Shown: positions 1-10,070 of the stretch, one piece after another | Layout: each line of letters opens with the position of its first letter | How positions within the stretch are numbered: position 1 is the first letter of the stretch | From: Rhodobacteraceae bacterium IMCC1909 | Lineage (GTDB): Bacteria; Pseudomonadota; Alphaproteobacteria; Rhodobacterales; Rhodobacteraceae | Reading direction: 5' to 3' | DNA length: 64,000 bases | Assembly (NCBI GenBank): GCA_030704425.1 | Contig: JAPDHM010000002.1 | Location: 1,178,001-1,242,000 of the forward strand | Program-made: the position numbers and the translations under genes | Notes under the pieces: generated by a model | The model's database searches: none | Seen by the model: the letters and a program-made list of their open reading frames with translations, nothing else | What the model was told of the DNA's origin: nothing

Positions 1-1
1 A

Positions 2-1528
2 CCTGAGGCCTCCATGCGTATTGTGGCTGATATTATCGAATTTACCGCCCGTGATATGCCGAAGTTCAACTCCATTTCGATCAGCGGTTATCACATGCAA
101 GAGGCCGGTGCGAATTTGGTGCAGGAATTGGCCTATACCATTGCAGATGGGCGCGAATATGTGCGCACGGCGATTGCACGGGGGATGGATGTGGATGCCT
201 TTGCCGGGCGTCTGTCGTTTTTCTTTGCCATTGGTATGAATTTCTTTATGGAAGCGGCGAAATTGCGGGCTGCAAGGGTTTTGTGGCACCGGGTTATGGC
301 GGAATTTGATCCGAAAAATCCCAAATCCAGCATGCTGCGGACCCATTGCCAAACCTCCGGTGTGAGTCTGCAAGAGCAAGATCCCTATAACAACATCGTG
401 CGCACGGCTTTTGAAGCGATGTCCGCGGTTTTGGGCGGCACGCAATCTCTGCATACCAATAGTTTTGATGAGGCCATTGCCCTGCCAACGGAAACCTCGG
501 CACGCATTGCGCGCAATACACAGCTTATTTTGCAAGAAGAAACTGGGGTGACCAATGTGGTTGATCCGCTGGCGGGCTCTTACTATGTGGAAAAACTTAC
601 TGCTGATCTTATTGAGGAAGCCTGGGCGCTGATCGAAGAGGTTGAGGAGATGGGCGGCATGACCAAAGCCGTGGCCAGCGGCCTGCCCAAGCTTAAAATT
701 GAAGAAAGTGCGGCGCGGCGTCAGGCGATGATTGATCGCGGGGAAGAGGTGATTGTTGGGGTCAACAAATATACCTCTGACAAACAACCCGACATTGAGG
801 TGCGCGATATTGATAACAATCAGGTGCGCGAGGCCCAGGTCGCGAAACTCCAATCCATCCGCGCGAGCCGTGATCAAACGGCCTGTGATGCGGCCCTTCT
901 TGAGCTTGGACGGCGCTGCGTTGAAGGGGGCAATCTATTAGAAGCGGCTGTTGAAGCGGCGCGTCATCGGGCGACGGTGGGGGAAATTTCATTGGCGATG
1001 GAGGGCACATTTGGCCGACATCGCGCGGAGGTGAAGACATTGGCTGGCGTGTATGGATCTGCCTATGAGGGCGACGAAAACTTTGAAGCAATTCAGAGAT
1101 CTGTGGAAGAATTTGCTAAAGAAGAGGGACGCAGGCCCAGGATGCTTGTGGTGAAAATGGGGCAAGATGGCCATGATCGGGGCGCCAAAGTGATTGCCAC
1201 GGCCTTTGCCGACATTGGTTTTGATGTGGACGTCGGACCCCTGTTTCAAACCCCTGAGGAGGCGGCGCAGGACGCGGTGGACAATGACGTGCATGTGGTA
1301 GGTATTTCCAGCCAAGCGGCAGGACACAAAACCTTGGCGCCCAAATTGGTGGAGGCATTGAAGGCAGCAGATGCGCAGGAGATTATCGTGGTCTGTGGCG
1401 GGGTTATTCCTCAGCAAGACTATGATTTCCTCAAAGCCGCTGGGGTAGCGGCGATCTTTGGCCCGGGCACAAATATCCCCGATGCGGCACAGAATGTTTT
1501 GGATTTGATCCGAAAGGCGCGGAGCTAA
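2..1528 (+). CDS. scpA: Methylmalonyl-CoA mutase large subunit, C-terminal part (5' end outside window)
   Basis: The frame is already open at base 2, so about the first 200 residues of this roughly 710-residue enzyme lie upstream of the window. It converts methylmalonyl-CoA to succinyl-CoA with adenosylcobalamin, the last step of propionyl-CoA use and part of the ethylmalonyl-CoA route in this group. The visible part begins in the substrate-binding barrel ([16 protein letters not shown], about bases 65-115). It ends in the cobalamin-binding domain, with the DxHxxG signature in [11 protein letters not shown] near base 1160 and the glycine loop [10 protein letters not shown] near base 1390. All residues expected of an active C-terminal half are present. 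It is followed 21 bases later by a glyoxalase-like gene on the same strand. Confidence 0.96.
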   Translation, partial: PEASMRIVADIIEFTARDMPKFNSISISGYHMQEAGANLVQELAYTIADGREYVRTAIARGMDVDAFAGRLSFFFAIGMNFFMEAAKLRAARVLWHRVMAEFDPKNPKSSMLRTHCQTSGVSLQEQDPYNNIVRTAFEAMSAVLGGTQSLHTNSFDEAIALPTETSARIARNTQLILQEETGVTNVVDPLAGSYYVEKLTADLIEEAWALIEEVEEMGGMTKAVASGLPKLKIEESAARRQAMIDRGEEVIVGVNKYTSDKQPDIEVRDIDNNQVREAQVAKLQSIRASRDQTACDAALLELGRRCVEGGNLLEAAVEAARHRATVGEISLAMEGTFGRHRAEVKTLAGVYGSAYEGDENFEAIQRSVEEFAKEEGRRPRMLVVKMGQDGHDRGAKVIATAFADIGFDVDVGPLFQTPEEAAQDAVDNDVHVVGISSQAAGHKTLAPKLVEALKAADAQEIIVVCGGVIPQQDYDFLKAAGVAAIFGPGTNIPDAAQNVLDLIRKARS

Positions 1529-1549
1529 AGCGCGGCAGAGGGGGATGGT

Positions 1550-2164
1550 ATGTTAAGATTGGATCACATTGCAGTGGCGGGGGAAACCCGGCAAGCCGCA
1601 ACGGATTTTGTTCAAAATTTCATGCAAGTTGCGCCACTTGCGGCTGGCCAGCATCCACATTTCTCAACGCATAACCATCTTTGGGGCATGGGTGAGGCCT
1701 GCTATCTGGAGTCCATCGCGATTGATCCGGAGGCACCATCTTTGACCTATCCGCGGTGGTTCGGTTTGGACCGCTTTTCTGGTCCGCCGCGCATTGCTAG
1801 TTGGATTTTGGCAACCGACAATATCCAAGAGAGCCTCGCCCGGCTTAGCCCAGAGTTTGGAACGCCGGTGCGGCTTGAGCGTGGCGCCTATACTTGGGAT
1901 ATTTCCGTCTCAGATACGGGAGACTTGCCATTTGGTGGTTACGGGCCGGCGTTGATTGAGTGGCAACCGCCTGCCCATCCTTGCCAGAATTTGCCCGACA
2001 GCGGCTGTCGTCTGATCTCTTTGCAAGTTCAACACCCGCAAGCCGATCAAATGCAGGCGCTTTTGGCAGAGCTTATCGGTGATGAACGTATTTGGTTTTC
2101 AACTGGCCCTGCGCAGATTTCCGCTGAAATCCAAACGGATCACGGTTTGGTAACTCTCAAGTAG
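1550..2164 (+). CDS. Glyoxalase-like (VOC fold) protein
   Basis: A 204-residue protein starting MLRLDHIAVAG, the usual opening of the first beta-alpha-beta module of the VOC fold. It resembles the glyoxalase-like domain family (Glyoxalase_3 type) seen in many Rhodobacterales. The second half (GCRLISLQVQHPQ onward) looks like the second module. I cannot name a substrate, and the metal ligands of classical glyoxalase I are not clearly conserved. It follows scpA closely, so co-transcription is possible. A link to methylmalonyl-CoA metabolism (the epimerase is also a VOC protein) would be speculation, because the sequence does not look like methylmalonyl-CoA epimerase. Confidence 0.8.
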   Translation: MLRLDHIAVAGETRQAATDFVQNFMQVAPLAAGQHPHFSTHNHLWGMGEACYLESIAIDPEAPSLTYPRWFGLDRFSGPPRIASWILATDNIQESLARLSPEFGTPVRLERGAYTWDISVSDTGDLPFGGYGPALIEWQPPAHPCQNLPDSGCRLISLQVQHPQADQMQALLAELIGDERIWFSTGPAQISAEIQTDHGLVTLK

Positions 2165-2211
2165 AGGCTTTGCCCTTTCGTCTTGTGCGCACAGGGCATA
2201 AGATGCCACCC

Positions 2212-2892
2212 ATGTCTATTTGGACCCGCATCACCGCTGCGCTTTCCGCCCTTGCCAAGGGCGAAGGGCTTTCAGCAGTTTTCGAGAAGCTGCGCAGCCC
2301 GCCGGAAAAATCTGTCGGGTTCACCATCGCTGTGATCGCATTGAGCGCAAAGATAGCCAAAGCCGATGGCAGCGTCACCCGTGCGGAGGTGCTGGCGTTT
2401 CGGGAAGTGTTTTACATTCCCACCTCAGAAGAAAGCAGTGCGGCCAAAGTGTTTAACCTCGCGCGTCAGGATGTAGCCGGATTTGAAACCTATGCTCGGC
2501 AAATCAAATCTATGTTCGGTGCAAGGATGGACATCCTGGAAGACTTGCTCGAGGGATTGTTTCACATAGCCACCGCAGATGGATCTTATCATGCGCAAGA
2601 GGATGCGTTCTTGAGCCGGGTTTCCGGTATTTTTGGCCTGTCTGCACGGGGCTTTCGCGTGATCAAAGCCCGTTACGTCAAGGGCGCAACCGCCGATCCT
2701 TTTGATGTTTTGGGCGTATCGCCGGGCGCAAGCTTTGAAGAAATACGTTTGGCATGGCGGGCACTCGTGAAAAAGAATCACCCTGATCAGCTGGTGGCGC
2801 GCGGCGTTCCGCGCGAAGCTGTAAAATTGGCCGAAGCACGTCTGGTGGCGATCAATAAGGCGTGGGAAGAATTGGCAAAGGTCCAGGCCTAA
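2212..2892 (+). CDS. TerB / J-domain protein (DjlA-like)
   Basis: A 226-residue soluble protein with two recognisable parts. The TerB-like helical domain spans about residues 40-150 and has two acidic repeats of the type AKADGSVTRAE and ATADGSYHAQE. The C-terminal J-domain (about 160-226) has the HPD tripeptide in KKNHPDQL. J-domains stimulate DnaK-type Hsp70 ATPase. In E. coli DjlA the TerB part is preceded by a membrane segment, but here no clear N-terminal membrane helix is visible. The ATG at 2212 (MSIWTRIT) is preferred over the TTG at 2170 and the ATG at 2203 because the conserved sequence begins there. The upstream ribosome site is weak. It converges with ppx. Confidence 0.85.
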   Translation: MSIWTRITAALSALAKGEGLSAVFEKLRSPPEKSVGFTIAVIALSAKIAKADGSVTRAEVLAFREVFYIPTSEESSAAKVFNLARQDVAGFETYARQIKSMFGARMDILEDLLEGLFHIATADGSYHAQEDAFLSRVSGIFGLSARGFRVIKARYVKGATADPFDVLGVSPGASFEEIRLAWRALVKKNHPDQLVARGVPREAVKLAEARLVAINKAWEELAKVQA

Positions 2893-2923
2893 ACATCGCA
2901 TACCCCTGGGCGTGAGACAGGTT

Positions 2924-4468
2924 CTAAGTCAATCGCATATCGGTGCGAAGCTTTGCATCCAGGGATGCGGCCAAAGAACTGAGCCGGGCTTCGGCCACCT
3001 CGCCAAACAAAGGCGAGGCCTCTGCCGTGAGCGTGAGCGACAGTGTTTTTGTCTTTGCGGACCAGTGGAGCTGGGCGGTCTCATCGTCGGGATCGGCCCA
3101 GAGCATCGCGCCAAGGCGCATGGCTTTGCCTAAGATCTCGGCCTGTTTTTGGTTGGCCTCATCCAGAAGCGTCAAAAGCTCTTCAAACCGGGTGCCTGCG
3201 CGACTGTTTCGGTAGCGATGCAGCAATGCCAAGCCAAGAAAAATTCGCTCCTCATGGCTAAGCCCGCCCAAATTGGCACGGGTGGCATATTCGAAGCAAA
3301 CCTCCGCCCGGAAATCAGGGTGGGCGCGCCAGCTTACATCATGCAGCAAACACGCCGCGCGCACCAGCCGCGCACGACTGGGAGACATCTTTGAAAAGAG
3401 CGGGGAGATGAACTTGTGCAGCCGCATACCGAAGCCCGGCAGCCGCGCATCCTTGCGCTCGGCGAAATGGCAGCTTTCGATCAAAGGGTCGCGGTCGCGC
3501 ATAGCTTGCGGCATCTGTTCATAAAGAAGCCCCTCTCTAATCCCATAGCTTGAGACAGCGATGTCATGGGGCTTGAACCGTTTGAGGAGGCCTTTGAGAA
3601 TTTCTGCTGCGATTGGCACAAGTGCCATTCGGCTTAGTGTCACGCGGATGGTCTGGCGCAGCGTTTCGAGATCACAGTCTGCGATATAGCGCAAAGTGGC
3701 CTTCACATCGCGGGCTGTCATTTGATATTCGTGCATCACATGTAGCGGGTATCCGCGCCTGTGCATATCAATACGCGCCAAAGCCCGCCAAGATCCGCCA
3801 ACCAAAAAGAGCCGATTAGATTGTGGTCCCATTTGATCGCGCAGATGATCTAATGTCTCTGCGATCACCGCTTTGCGTCCCTTTTTGCCGCCCGGGACAT
3901 TGATCAGCTTCAATGGCCCCAGTGGAGAGGTCACTCTATGGCCCACCTGCCCATTGGCAATCTCTGCCAATTCCATCGAACCACCGCCAATATCGCAGAC
4001 AAGGCCATAAGAGCCGGGCCAGCCAAGCAAGACACCCTGCGCCGCCAGTCGGGCTTCTTCCTCGCCATCGATGACGTGGATTTTCAACCCGGTTTCGCTT
4101 TCGACCTGCGCGATGAAGTCGCTGCCATCGCTGGCCTCACGCACGGCGGCGGTGGCGACAGCGGTCAGGCTGGGCAGGCCGATGCCTTTGGCAATGGTGC
4201 AAAATCGTCGTAAGGCAGAGAGGGCGCGCAAGCGCCCATCGGGATTGAGCTTGCCACTTTCGGCCAAGCCTGCACCAAGTGCGCACATGACTTTTTCATT
4301 GAAAAAATAGGCCGGAGATCGGGCGGCGCCGTCAAAAACCACTAAGCGTACCGAGTTCGAGCCAATATCAACCACCCCGACGCGCGACAGATCGCGGACC
4401 TTGGGGTTATCAAATAAAGGCCGCTCAAACGGGTCCCATTTTTCAGAGGGTTTTACCAAGTCGTCCAT
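2924..4468 (-). CDS. ppx: Exopolyphosphatase / Ppx-GppA phosphatase
   Basis: A 514-residue member of the Ppx/GppA family that removes terminal phosphate from polyphosphate (possibly also pppGpp). The acetate/sugar kinase-like actin fold is shown by the phosphate-1 motif VVDIGSNSVRLVV near residue 35 and the phosphate-2 motif VCDIGGGSMELAEI near residue 160. An HD-like C-terminal region contains the pair ACLLHDVSWRAHP. The ATG at 4468 has a good AGGAG site eight bases upstream, whereas the longer frame would need a TTG at 4492. It lies 72 bases downstream of ppk on the same strand, the usual polyphosphate synthesis and breakdown pair. Confidence 0.95.
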   Translation of the reverse strand: MDDLVKPSEKWDPFERPLFDNPKVRDLSRVGVVDIGSNSVRLVVFDGAARSPAYFFNEKVMCALGAGLAESGKLNPDGRLRALSALRRFCTIAKGIGLPSLTAVATAAVREASDGSDFIAQVESETGLKIHVIDGEEEARLAAQGVLLGWPGSYGLVCDIGGGSMELAEIANGQVGHRVTSPLGPLKLINVPGGKKGRKAVIAETLDHLRDQMGPQSNRLFLVGGSWRALARIDMHRRGYPLHVMHEYQMTARDVKATLRYIADCDLETLRQTIRVTLSRMALVPIAAEILKGLLKRFKPHDIAVSSYGIREGLLYEQMPQAMRDRDPLIESCHFAERKDARLPGFGMRLHKFISPLFSKMSPSRARLVRAACLLHDVSWRAHPDFRAEVCFEYATRANLGGLSHEERIFLGLALLHRYRNSRAGTRFEELLTLLDEANQKQAEILGKAMRLGAMLWADPDDETAQLHWSAKTKTLSLTLTAEASPLFGEVAEARLSSLAASLDAKLRTDMRLT

Positions 4469-4540
4469 CTGGGCTCCTGCGGGTTTCCGCAATTGTCTTT
4501 CACTCAGCCTAGGCGATTCGACCGAGACTTCAAAGAGTGG

Positions 4541-6709
4541 TTAGGAATCATCGGTATGAGTGAGCTGCGGCACATCTTGCGCCCCGGCACTGCCACGTCC
4601 CGAGAGCGAGGGATTCTCCATGAAAAACCGGTGGCAACTGAAGGCGAAGCTGCCATCTGGCCAAGTGGCTCTTTCATAGCTGCCATTGGGTTGCATCACC
4701 CAGGATTGGGCAACATCGGCCAGATTGGCCGCCATGATCTGGCTGACAATCTGCGCCTTGACGGTTTCATTGTGAATTTCAACCAATGTTTCAACCCGGC
4801 GGTGTAAGTTGCGATCCATCCAATCGGCAGAGGAGATATAAACCCGCGCCTTGGGGCTGTTCAGATCATGGCCATTGGCAAAGCAAACGATGCGGGAATG
4901 CTCTAAGAACCGCCCAATCACGGATTTCACGCGGATATTTTCAGAAAGCCCAGCCACCCCCGGTCGCAAGCCACAAATCCCGCGAATGACGAGGCTGATT
5001 TTAACCCCCGCCTGCCCCGCGGCATAGAGTGCATTGATCACTTCTGCATCAATCAGGGAATTTAACTTAACCCAAATGGCCGCAGGCTTGCCAGCTTTGG
5101 CGTGTTCGGCCTCAGCTGCGATGCCTTGCAGAAGGGTAGTTTTCAAAGTCAGTGGCGAAATGGAGATATTTTCAAGAGTTTTGGGCTGTGCATATCCTGA
5201 CAGATAGTTGAACACTTTTGTGGCATCTCGCCCCAAAGCCGCATCGCAGGTGAACAGGCTCACATCGGTGTAAATCCTTGCGGTGATCGGGTGATAATTG
5301 CCGGTGCCATAATGGGTATAGGTGACCAAACGATTGCCTTCTTGCCGCACGATAGTGGTGATTTTTGCATGGGTTTTAAGGTTCATAAAGCCATAGACCA
5401 CATGGGCTCCAGCGCGCTCCAAGCGGCGGGATTGACGAATATTGGCGGCCTCATCAAAGCGGGCTTTCAGCTCGACCAATGCGGTTACTGATTTCCCATC
5501 TTCTGCCGCTTCGCACAAAGCCTCGACGATGGGGGAGCGTTTTGATGTGCGGTAAAGTGTTTGCTTAATGGCCAAGACATTGGGATCTCGCGCGGCTTGT
5601 TGCAACAAGCGCACGACCATATCAAAAGTCTCATAGGGGTGCTGCAGCAGCATATCTTTGTTGCGAATTGCGGCGAACATATCGCCGTCATGATCTGTGA
5701 CCCGCTCGGGCACGCGCGGTGTGAAATTGGGCCAGAGGAGGTTGGGCCGGTCTTCAATGACCAATTCTTTCAGATCGGGAAGACCCAACATGCCATCCAC
5801 TTCGATCACCTCGGTATTTGTGACGGAAAACTCGACCATAATGTCATCGCGCAAAGCTTTGGGGGCATTTGCACTTATTTTTAGGCGAATGACTTCGCCG
5901 CGCCGCCTACGTTTGAGGGCAACCTCAAATTCGCGCACCAAATCTTCGGCCTCATCTTCGACTTCCAAATCGCTGTCGCGCAGGACGGAGAAACTGCAAT
6001 GGCCTTTGAGCTCATAGCCTGGGAACAATTGCTCCAAATGCATCAAGATCAGCTCTTCGAGCGGAAGGTATCGATAACCTTTCCCGGAAAGCACCACAAA
6101 GCGGCTAATTTGCTGCGGTATGGGCACCAAGGCGCGCAGGCTGCGCTTGTCCGTCTTGCGCTCAAGCTGCAACGCGAGGGCAAAGCCAGCATTGGGGATG
6201 AACGGAAAGGGATGGGCTGGATCAATCGCCAGAGGCGAGATCACGGGAAAGACATGGGACAGGAAATATTGCAGCAGATAGGCGTGATCCTCTTTCGCCT
6301 CTGCTGCGGTCAGAATATGAATATCCTGCTCCGCCATTTCTTTGCGCAGATTGGCAAGAACCGATTGCTGTTGGCTCATCAAATCGCGCGCTTCGCTGTC
6401 GATAAGCTCCAATTGCTCAGGGATGCTGCGGCCGTCGATACCGGGTGTGATGCTGCCCGCGCGGGCCAATTCGCGCAGACCAGCTACGCGCACAGAATAA
6501 AATTCGTCCAAATTGGTGGCGGAAATTGACAAGAAGCGCAGGCGTTCGAGCAAAGGTACATTGAGGTTATCCACCTCCTCTAAGACGCGCCAGTTAAACG
6601 CCAGCCATGACAGCTCTCGGTTCAAAAATCGATCTGGTCCGGTGATATCCAGCCCACAACTTTGCGCTGCGGGGAAATCACTGTGCAGAAAGTCAGCGGG
6701 GTGCGTCAT
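4541..6709 (-). CDS. ppk1: Polyphosphate kinase 1
   Basis: At 722 residues it is full length for PPK1, which reversibly moves the gamma phosphate of ATP onto polyphosphate. The N domain opens with RFLNRELSWLAFNWRVLEE. The two phospholipase-D-like catalytic domains carry the conserved KTHAKITTIVRQEGN and THYGTGNYHPITARIYTDVS stretches, which include the autophosphorylated histidine region. The C-terminal part has SSADWMDRNLHRRVE. It is encoded between hdaA (62 bases upstream) and ppx (72 bases downstream), so the four minus-strand genes from 8491 down probably form one transcription unit. Confidence 0.97.
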   Translation of the reverse strand: MTHPADFLHSDFPAAQSCGLDITGPDRFLNRELSWLAFNWRVLEEVDNLNVPLLERLRFLSISATNLDEFYSVRVAGLRELARAGSITPGIDGRSIPEQLELIDSEARDLMSQQQSVLANLRKEMAEQDIHILTAAEAKEDHAYLLQYFLSHVFPVISPLAIDPAHPFPFIPNAGFALALQLERKTDKRSLRALVPIPQQISRFVVLSGKGYRYLPLEELILMHLEQLFPGYELKGHCSFSVLRDSDLEVEDEAEDLVREFEVALKRRRRGEVIRLKISANAPKALRDDIMVEFSVTNTEVIEVDGMLGLPDLKELVIEDRPNLLWPNFTPRVPERVTDHDGDMFAAIRNKDMLLQHPYETFDMVVRLLQQAARDPNVLAIKQTLYRTSKRSPIVEALCEAAEDGKSVTALVELKARFDEAANIRQSRRLERAGAHVVYGFMNLKTHAKITTIVRQEGNRLVTYTHYGTGNYHPITARIYTDVSLFTCDAALGRDATKVFNYLSGYAQPKTLENISISPLTLKTTLLQGIAAEAEHAKAGKPAAIWVKLNSLIDAEVINALYAAGQAGVKISLVIRGICGLRPGVAGLSENIRVKSVIGRFLEHSRIVCFANGHDLNSPKARVYISSADWMDRNLHRRVETLVEIHNETVKAQIVSQIMAANLADVAQSWVMQPNGSYERATWPDGSFAFSCHRFFMENPSLSGRGSAGAQDVPQLTHTDDS

Positions 6710-6771
6710 GGTTTATCCTATATCCAAGGCGGTAATTTATACCTCTTGAATACAAATTGTAAGGGGGCGCC

Positions 6772-7425
6772 CTAGGCCATAACCGTCGCGGCCATAGCGC
6801 GGGTGATCGGGCGCTTGGTGGACATGCTCTGACGGTCCAATTCAGCGACAATATCACTGGCCGCATCAAAACTGCGATCCATGTTTTTTAAGATATACGC
6901 CAAGACGGCTGGGGTTGGGGAGAGCTGACGATCCATGAAGGATTTGAGCAAGACCGCGTGCAGCAAGGCGTCATCGGGGCGGTCAATTTTGGCGCAACTT
7001 GTGCCTTCGAGCCGACTAAGCATGTCGGGCAGCTGGAACCCGGCTTGTCGCATGGCGATGTTGGAGGCCATAAGCAGTAGCCCGCCGCTTGATTGCAGCT
7101 GGTTGTGCAGATGAAACAAACGGGTTTCAGCAGGCAAAATGCCTGCCACCTGCTCAAGGTTGTCTACCACAACCCGCGCACTGGCCTCTGGCGGCGCAAA
7201 TTCTCGCAGGGGATCGATTTTCTGGGCGTTCTGTTCGGTGGCCCAAATTTCCAAAAGATGCGTTTTGCCGCAGGCTTTGGGGCCCAAGAGGATCAACTTG
7301 CCTTGCGGCCAACTGGCGGCGTTTTCCAGCTGCGCCACCGCCTGTTGATTGGCTTCAGATACGAAAAACGCATCGCGCTCTCGTGCCACTTTGATTGGCA
7401 GTCTGAAGCTGAGTTGCTCACTCAT
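6772..7425 (-). CDS. hdaA: DnaA-related regulatory inactivation protein (HdaA)
   Basis: A 217-residue AAA+ protein resembling domain III of DnaA without its DNA-binding domain, as in Hda. Hda with the sliding clamp promotes ATP hydrolysis by DnaA and limits re-initiation. The N-terminus MSEQLSFRLPIKV contains a QLSFRLP peptide that fits the clamp-binding motif of Hda. Walker A is GPKACGKTHLL (about residue 48) and Walker B is RVVVDNLEQV (about residue 87). The box VII/sensor 2 area is partly conserved. Its start overlaps the end of the upstream AI-2E-type transporter by eight bases, so translation is probably coupled. Confidence 0.9.
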   Translation of the reverse strand: MSEQLSFRLPIKVARERDAFFVSEANQQAVAQLENAASWPQGKLILLGPKACGKTHLLEIWATEQNAQKIDPLREFAPPEASARVVVDNLEQVAGILPAETRLFHLHNQLQSSGGLLLMASNIAMRQAGFQLPDMLSRLEGTSCAKIDRPDDALLHAVLLKSFMDRQLSPTPAVLAYILKNMDRSFDAASDIVAELDRQSMSTKRPITRAMAATVMA

Positions 7426-8491
7426 CTTTTGGCTCCGAGTGGCTTAACCCGCGGTACAATAGCCCCGCTTTATATTGTTGCATTAAAAACCGCGCGACAA
7501 CGCCGATCATAGCCGCGACCGGCACGGCGACCAACATGCCGACAAAGCCAAATATGCTGCTGAAAACCGAAAGGGCAAAGATCAGCCAGACCGGATGCAA
7601 TCCGACGGAATTTCCCACGAGTTTTGGCGTCAGCACATTGCCTTCTAAAACCTGTCCGAGCATGAAAATAACGGCAATCACACCAATGGACATCCAATCC
7701 CCCCAAAACTGGAACAGCGCCAGACCCAGCGCCAGACCACCGCCCACCAAGGCGCCGACATAGGGAATGAAAGAGATCAACCCGGCCACAAAGCCGACAA
7801 CAATGCCATAGTTCAACCCCGCCAGCATTAAGGCAATGCCGTAGTAAAGCCCTTGGATAAAGCATACCGTGCCTTGCCCGCGGATGAAGGAGGCGAGGGT
7901 GGCATCAATCTCGTGGCCCAATCCGCGCACGTTCTCAAGGTGGTCGCGCGGGATCAACTCGTCAATTTTTGCCACCAAATTGTCCCAATCGAGCAATAGA
8001 TAAAACGCGACAACGGGCACGACCACGATCAAGACCACAATATTGACGATGGAATTGAGCGAGGAGGCCAGACCATTAACCAAAGCGCCACCGCGCGCCT
8101 GTATGGTCTCGCCCAGCCCTGTCAGGGACTGCCTAATCGTGCTGTTGTTATCGAGAAGATCCGGGAAGCGGGTTGTCAGAAATGTCCAGAGATCGGCGGT
8201 AATCTGAGGCGCCGTATTGAACAAAGAAATCGCTTGCTGCACGAGCAATGGCACGATCAGCAGCATGGCTAAGACAAATACGAAAATCGCCACCAAGGTG
8301 ATCACACTCGTTGCAAGCAGGCGCGGCAGCCCCCAGCGCTCCATCCGGTCGGCAATCGGGTCGAGCAGGTAAGCAATGGCCCCGCCCAAAATGAAGGGCA
8401 GCAATGTGTCGCCCAAAAACCAAAGCACCAGGCCCAAAACGGCGGCGGCAACTCCCCAATAGCGCAGCTGTAAAGACACTGGTAAGGCCAT
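7418..8491 (-). CDS. AI-2E family (PerM-like) membrane transporter
   Basis: A 357-residue polytopic inner-membrane protein. The N-terminal helices (LRYWGVAAAVLGLVLWFLG, then a loop and a second pair), a long central soluble stretch and a C-terminal block with GFVAGLISFIPYVGALVGGG are typical of the AI-2E/PerM family. Members export varied substrates (signalling molecules, Na+/H+ exchange), so the substrate here is unknown. The ATG at 8491 has an AGGGAG site, and the upstream 48-codon extension to 8635 is highly basic and unlike the family. It is the first gene of a probable operon with hdaA, ppk1 and ppx. It is divergent from proS across 156 bases that hold both promoters. Confidence 0.9.
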   Translation of the reverse strand: MALPVSLQLRYWGVAAAVLGLVLWFLGDTLLPFILGGAIAYLLDPIADRMERWGLPRLLATSVITLVAIFVFVLAMLLIVPLLVQQAISLFNTAPQITADLWTFLTTRFPDLLDNNSTIRQSLTGLGETIQARGGALVNGLASSLNSIVNIVVLIVVVPVVAFYLLLDWDNLVAKIDELIPRDHLENVRGLGHEIDATLASFIRGQGTVCFIQGLYYGIALMLAGLNYGIVVGFVAGLISFIPYVGALVGGGLALGLALFQFWGDWMSIGVIAVIFMLGQVLEGNVLTPKLVGNSVGLHPVWLIFALSVFSSIFGFVGMLVAVPVAAMIGVVARFLMQQYKAGLLYRGLSHSEPKDE

Positions 8492-8647
8492 AATCAATCT
8501 CCCTTTGTCGTTCAACTTGCGTATTGTAGCCCAGCTTGCAAGAGGGGGAAGGGAAATATCGCGGCTATCACGCAGTTTCGACCGCTTTCGCTTGTGACGC
8601 TCGCGGGGGGGCATTAAACTGACCCCTGAAATCAATTGGAGTGTTCG

Positions 8648-9979
8648 ATGCGCCTAAGTCGCTACTTTTTGCCCGTCCTGAAAGAAAACCCCGCTGAGGC
8701 GCAGATTGTCTCGCATCGCTTGATGCTGCGTGCTGGGATGATCAAGCAATCTGCCGCGGGCATATATTCTTGGTTGCCGCTTGGTTTAAAGGTGCTCAAA
8801 AATATTGAAACTATCGTGCATGAAGAGCAGGCGAAAGCCGGGCATTTGGCGATGTTGATGCCAACCATTCAATCAGCAGATCTTTGGCGAGAATCAGGGC
8901 GCTATGACGATTACGGCGAGGAGATGCTGCGCATCAAAGATCGTCATGGGCGCGATATGCTTTTCACCCCCACCGCAGAAGAGCTGATCACAGATATTGT
9001 CCGTGGTCACGTCACGTCTTATAAGGATATGCCCCTGACCATGTATCAAATCCAATGGAAGTTCCGCGATGAGCGGCGCCCACGGTTTGGTGTGATGCGG
9101 GGCCGCGAATTCTATATGAAAGACGGGTATAATTTCGACCTAACCAAAGAAGATGCGATGCACGCCTATAACCGCCATTTGGTCAGCTATCTGCGCACAT
9201 ATGAGCGGATGGGCCTACAAGCCATCCCCATGCGGGCGGACAGCGGCCCGATAGGTGGCGATGATACCCATGAATTTTTGGTTCTGGCCGAGACAGGCGA
9301 GAGCGAAGTGTTCTACGACAGCGCAGTGACAGATCTGACCTTTGGTGATCGTGACATCAATTATGATGACAAAGCCCAGTGTCAGTCGATCATGGAAGAG
9401 TTTACGACCAAATACGCCCGCACCGATGAAACCCATGATGAGGCGCTTTTCGCTGAGGTGCCGCAAGTGCGCCGCAAAGTGGCGCGCGGGATTGAAGTGG
9501 GGCAGATTTTTTACTTTGGCACAAAATATTCTGAGGCTATGGGGGCCACGGTCCAGGACGGTGATGGTAAACAGGTGCTTGTGCATATGGGCAGCCATGG
9601 CATTGGCGTGAGCCGGCTTGTTGGGGCTATTATTGAGGCTAGCCATGACGATAAAGGCATCATTTGGCCAGAAGGTGTCACCCCATTTCATTGCGGAATT
9701 GTGAATCTCAAGCAAGGTTTTGCAGAGGCGGATGCCGCCTGCGAGGATCTTTACCACCAATTGACCAAAGCGGGACTTGAGCCGCTGTATGACGACCGCA
9801 ACGAGCGCGCCGGCGGCAAATTTGCCACGATGGATCTTATCGGCTTGCCTTGGCGCTTAACGGTTGGACCAAGGGGCTTGAAAAATGGTGTGGTTGAACT
9901 GACCTGCCGTAAAACTGGCGAGAGTGAAGAATTGACGCCTCAAGCCGCGATCGCCAAAGTTATTTCGCAATATAATTGA
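8648..9979 (+). CDS. proS: Prolyl-tRNA synthetase, short alphaproteobacterial form
   Basis: A 443-residue class II aminoacyl-tRNA synthetase that charges tRNA-Pro. Motif 2 is seen around the [20 protein letters not shown] region (residues about 140-160), and motif 3 lies in the [16 protein letters not shown] segment (about 318-333). The anticodon-binding domain follows ([10 protein letters not shown] onward). The length and the direct run from motif 2 to motif 3 show that the roughly 180-residue editing insert of E. coli ProS is absent, as expected in Alphaproteobacteria. The ATG at 8648 is chosen because TTGGAG precedes it by six bases and [10 protein letters not shown] is the family N-terminus; the TTG at 8636 is not needed. 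Confidence 0.96.
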   Translation: MRLSRYFLPVLKENPAEAQIVSHRLMLRAGMIKQSAAGIYSWLPLGLKVLKNIETIVHEEQAKAGHLAMLMPTIQSADLWRESGRYDDYGEEMLRIKDRHGRDMLFTPTAEELITDIVRGHVTSYKDMPLTMYQIQWKFRDERRPRFGVMRGREFYMKDGYNFDLTKEDAMHAYNRHLVSYLRTYERMGLQAIPMRADSGPIGGDDTHEFLVLAETGESEVFYDSAVTDLTFGDRDINYDDKAQCQSIMEEFTTKYARTDETHDEALFAEVPQVRRKVARGIEVGQIFYFGTKYSEAMGATVQDGDGKQVLVHMGSHGIGVSRLVGAIIEASHDDKGIIWPEGVTPFHCGIVNLKQGFAEADAACEDLYHQLTKAGLEPLYDDRNERAGGKFATMDLIGLPWRLTVGPRGLKNGVVELTCRKTGESEELTPQAAIAKVISQYN

Positions 9980-10070
9980 CTCCAAGTGCGCATGAGGCGC
10001 AGAAAGCGGCAGAGCCCATGAGGCAAGAGGAATGGATGAATGCCCAGAGGCCAGCCACCGCGAGGCGCCT

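Noticed and set aside
5999-6529. A 176-residue plus-strand frame opposite ppk1
   Set aside because: ppk1 is unmistakable across this interval. The antisense frame has no family resemblance and no ribosome site.
8492-8635. Forty-eight-codon N-terminal extension of the AI-2E-type transporter
   Set aside because: It is strongly basic, unlike the family, and overlaps the proS promoter region; the ATG at 8491 has a good ribosome site.
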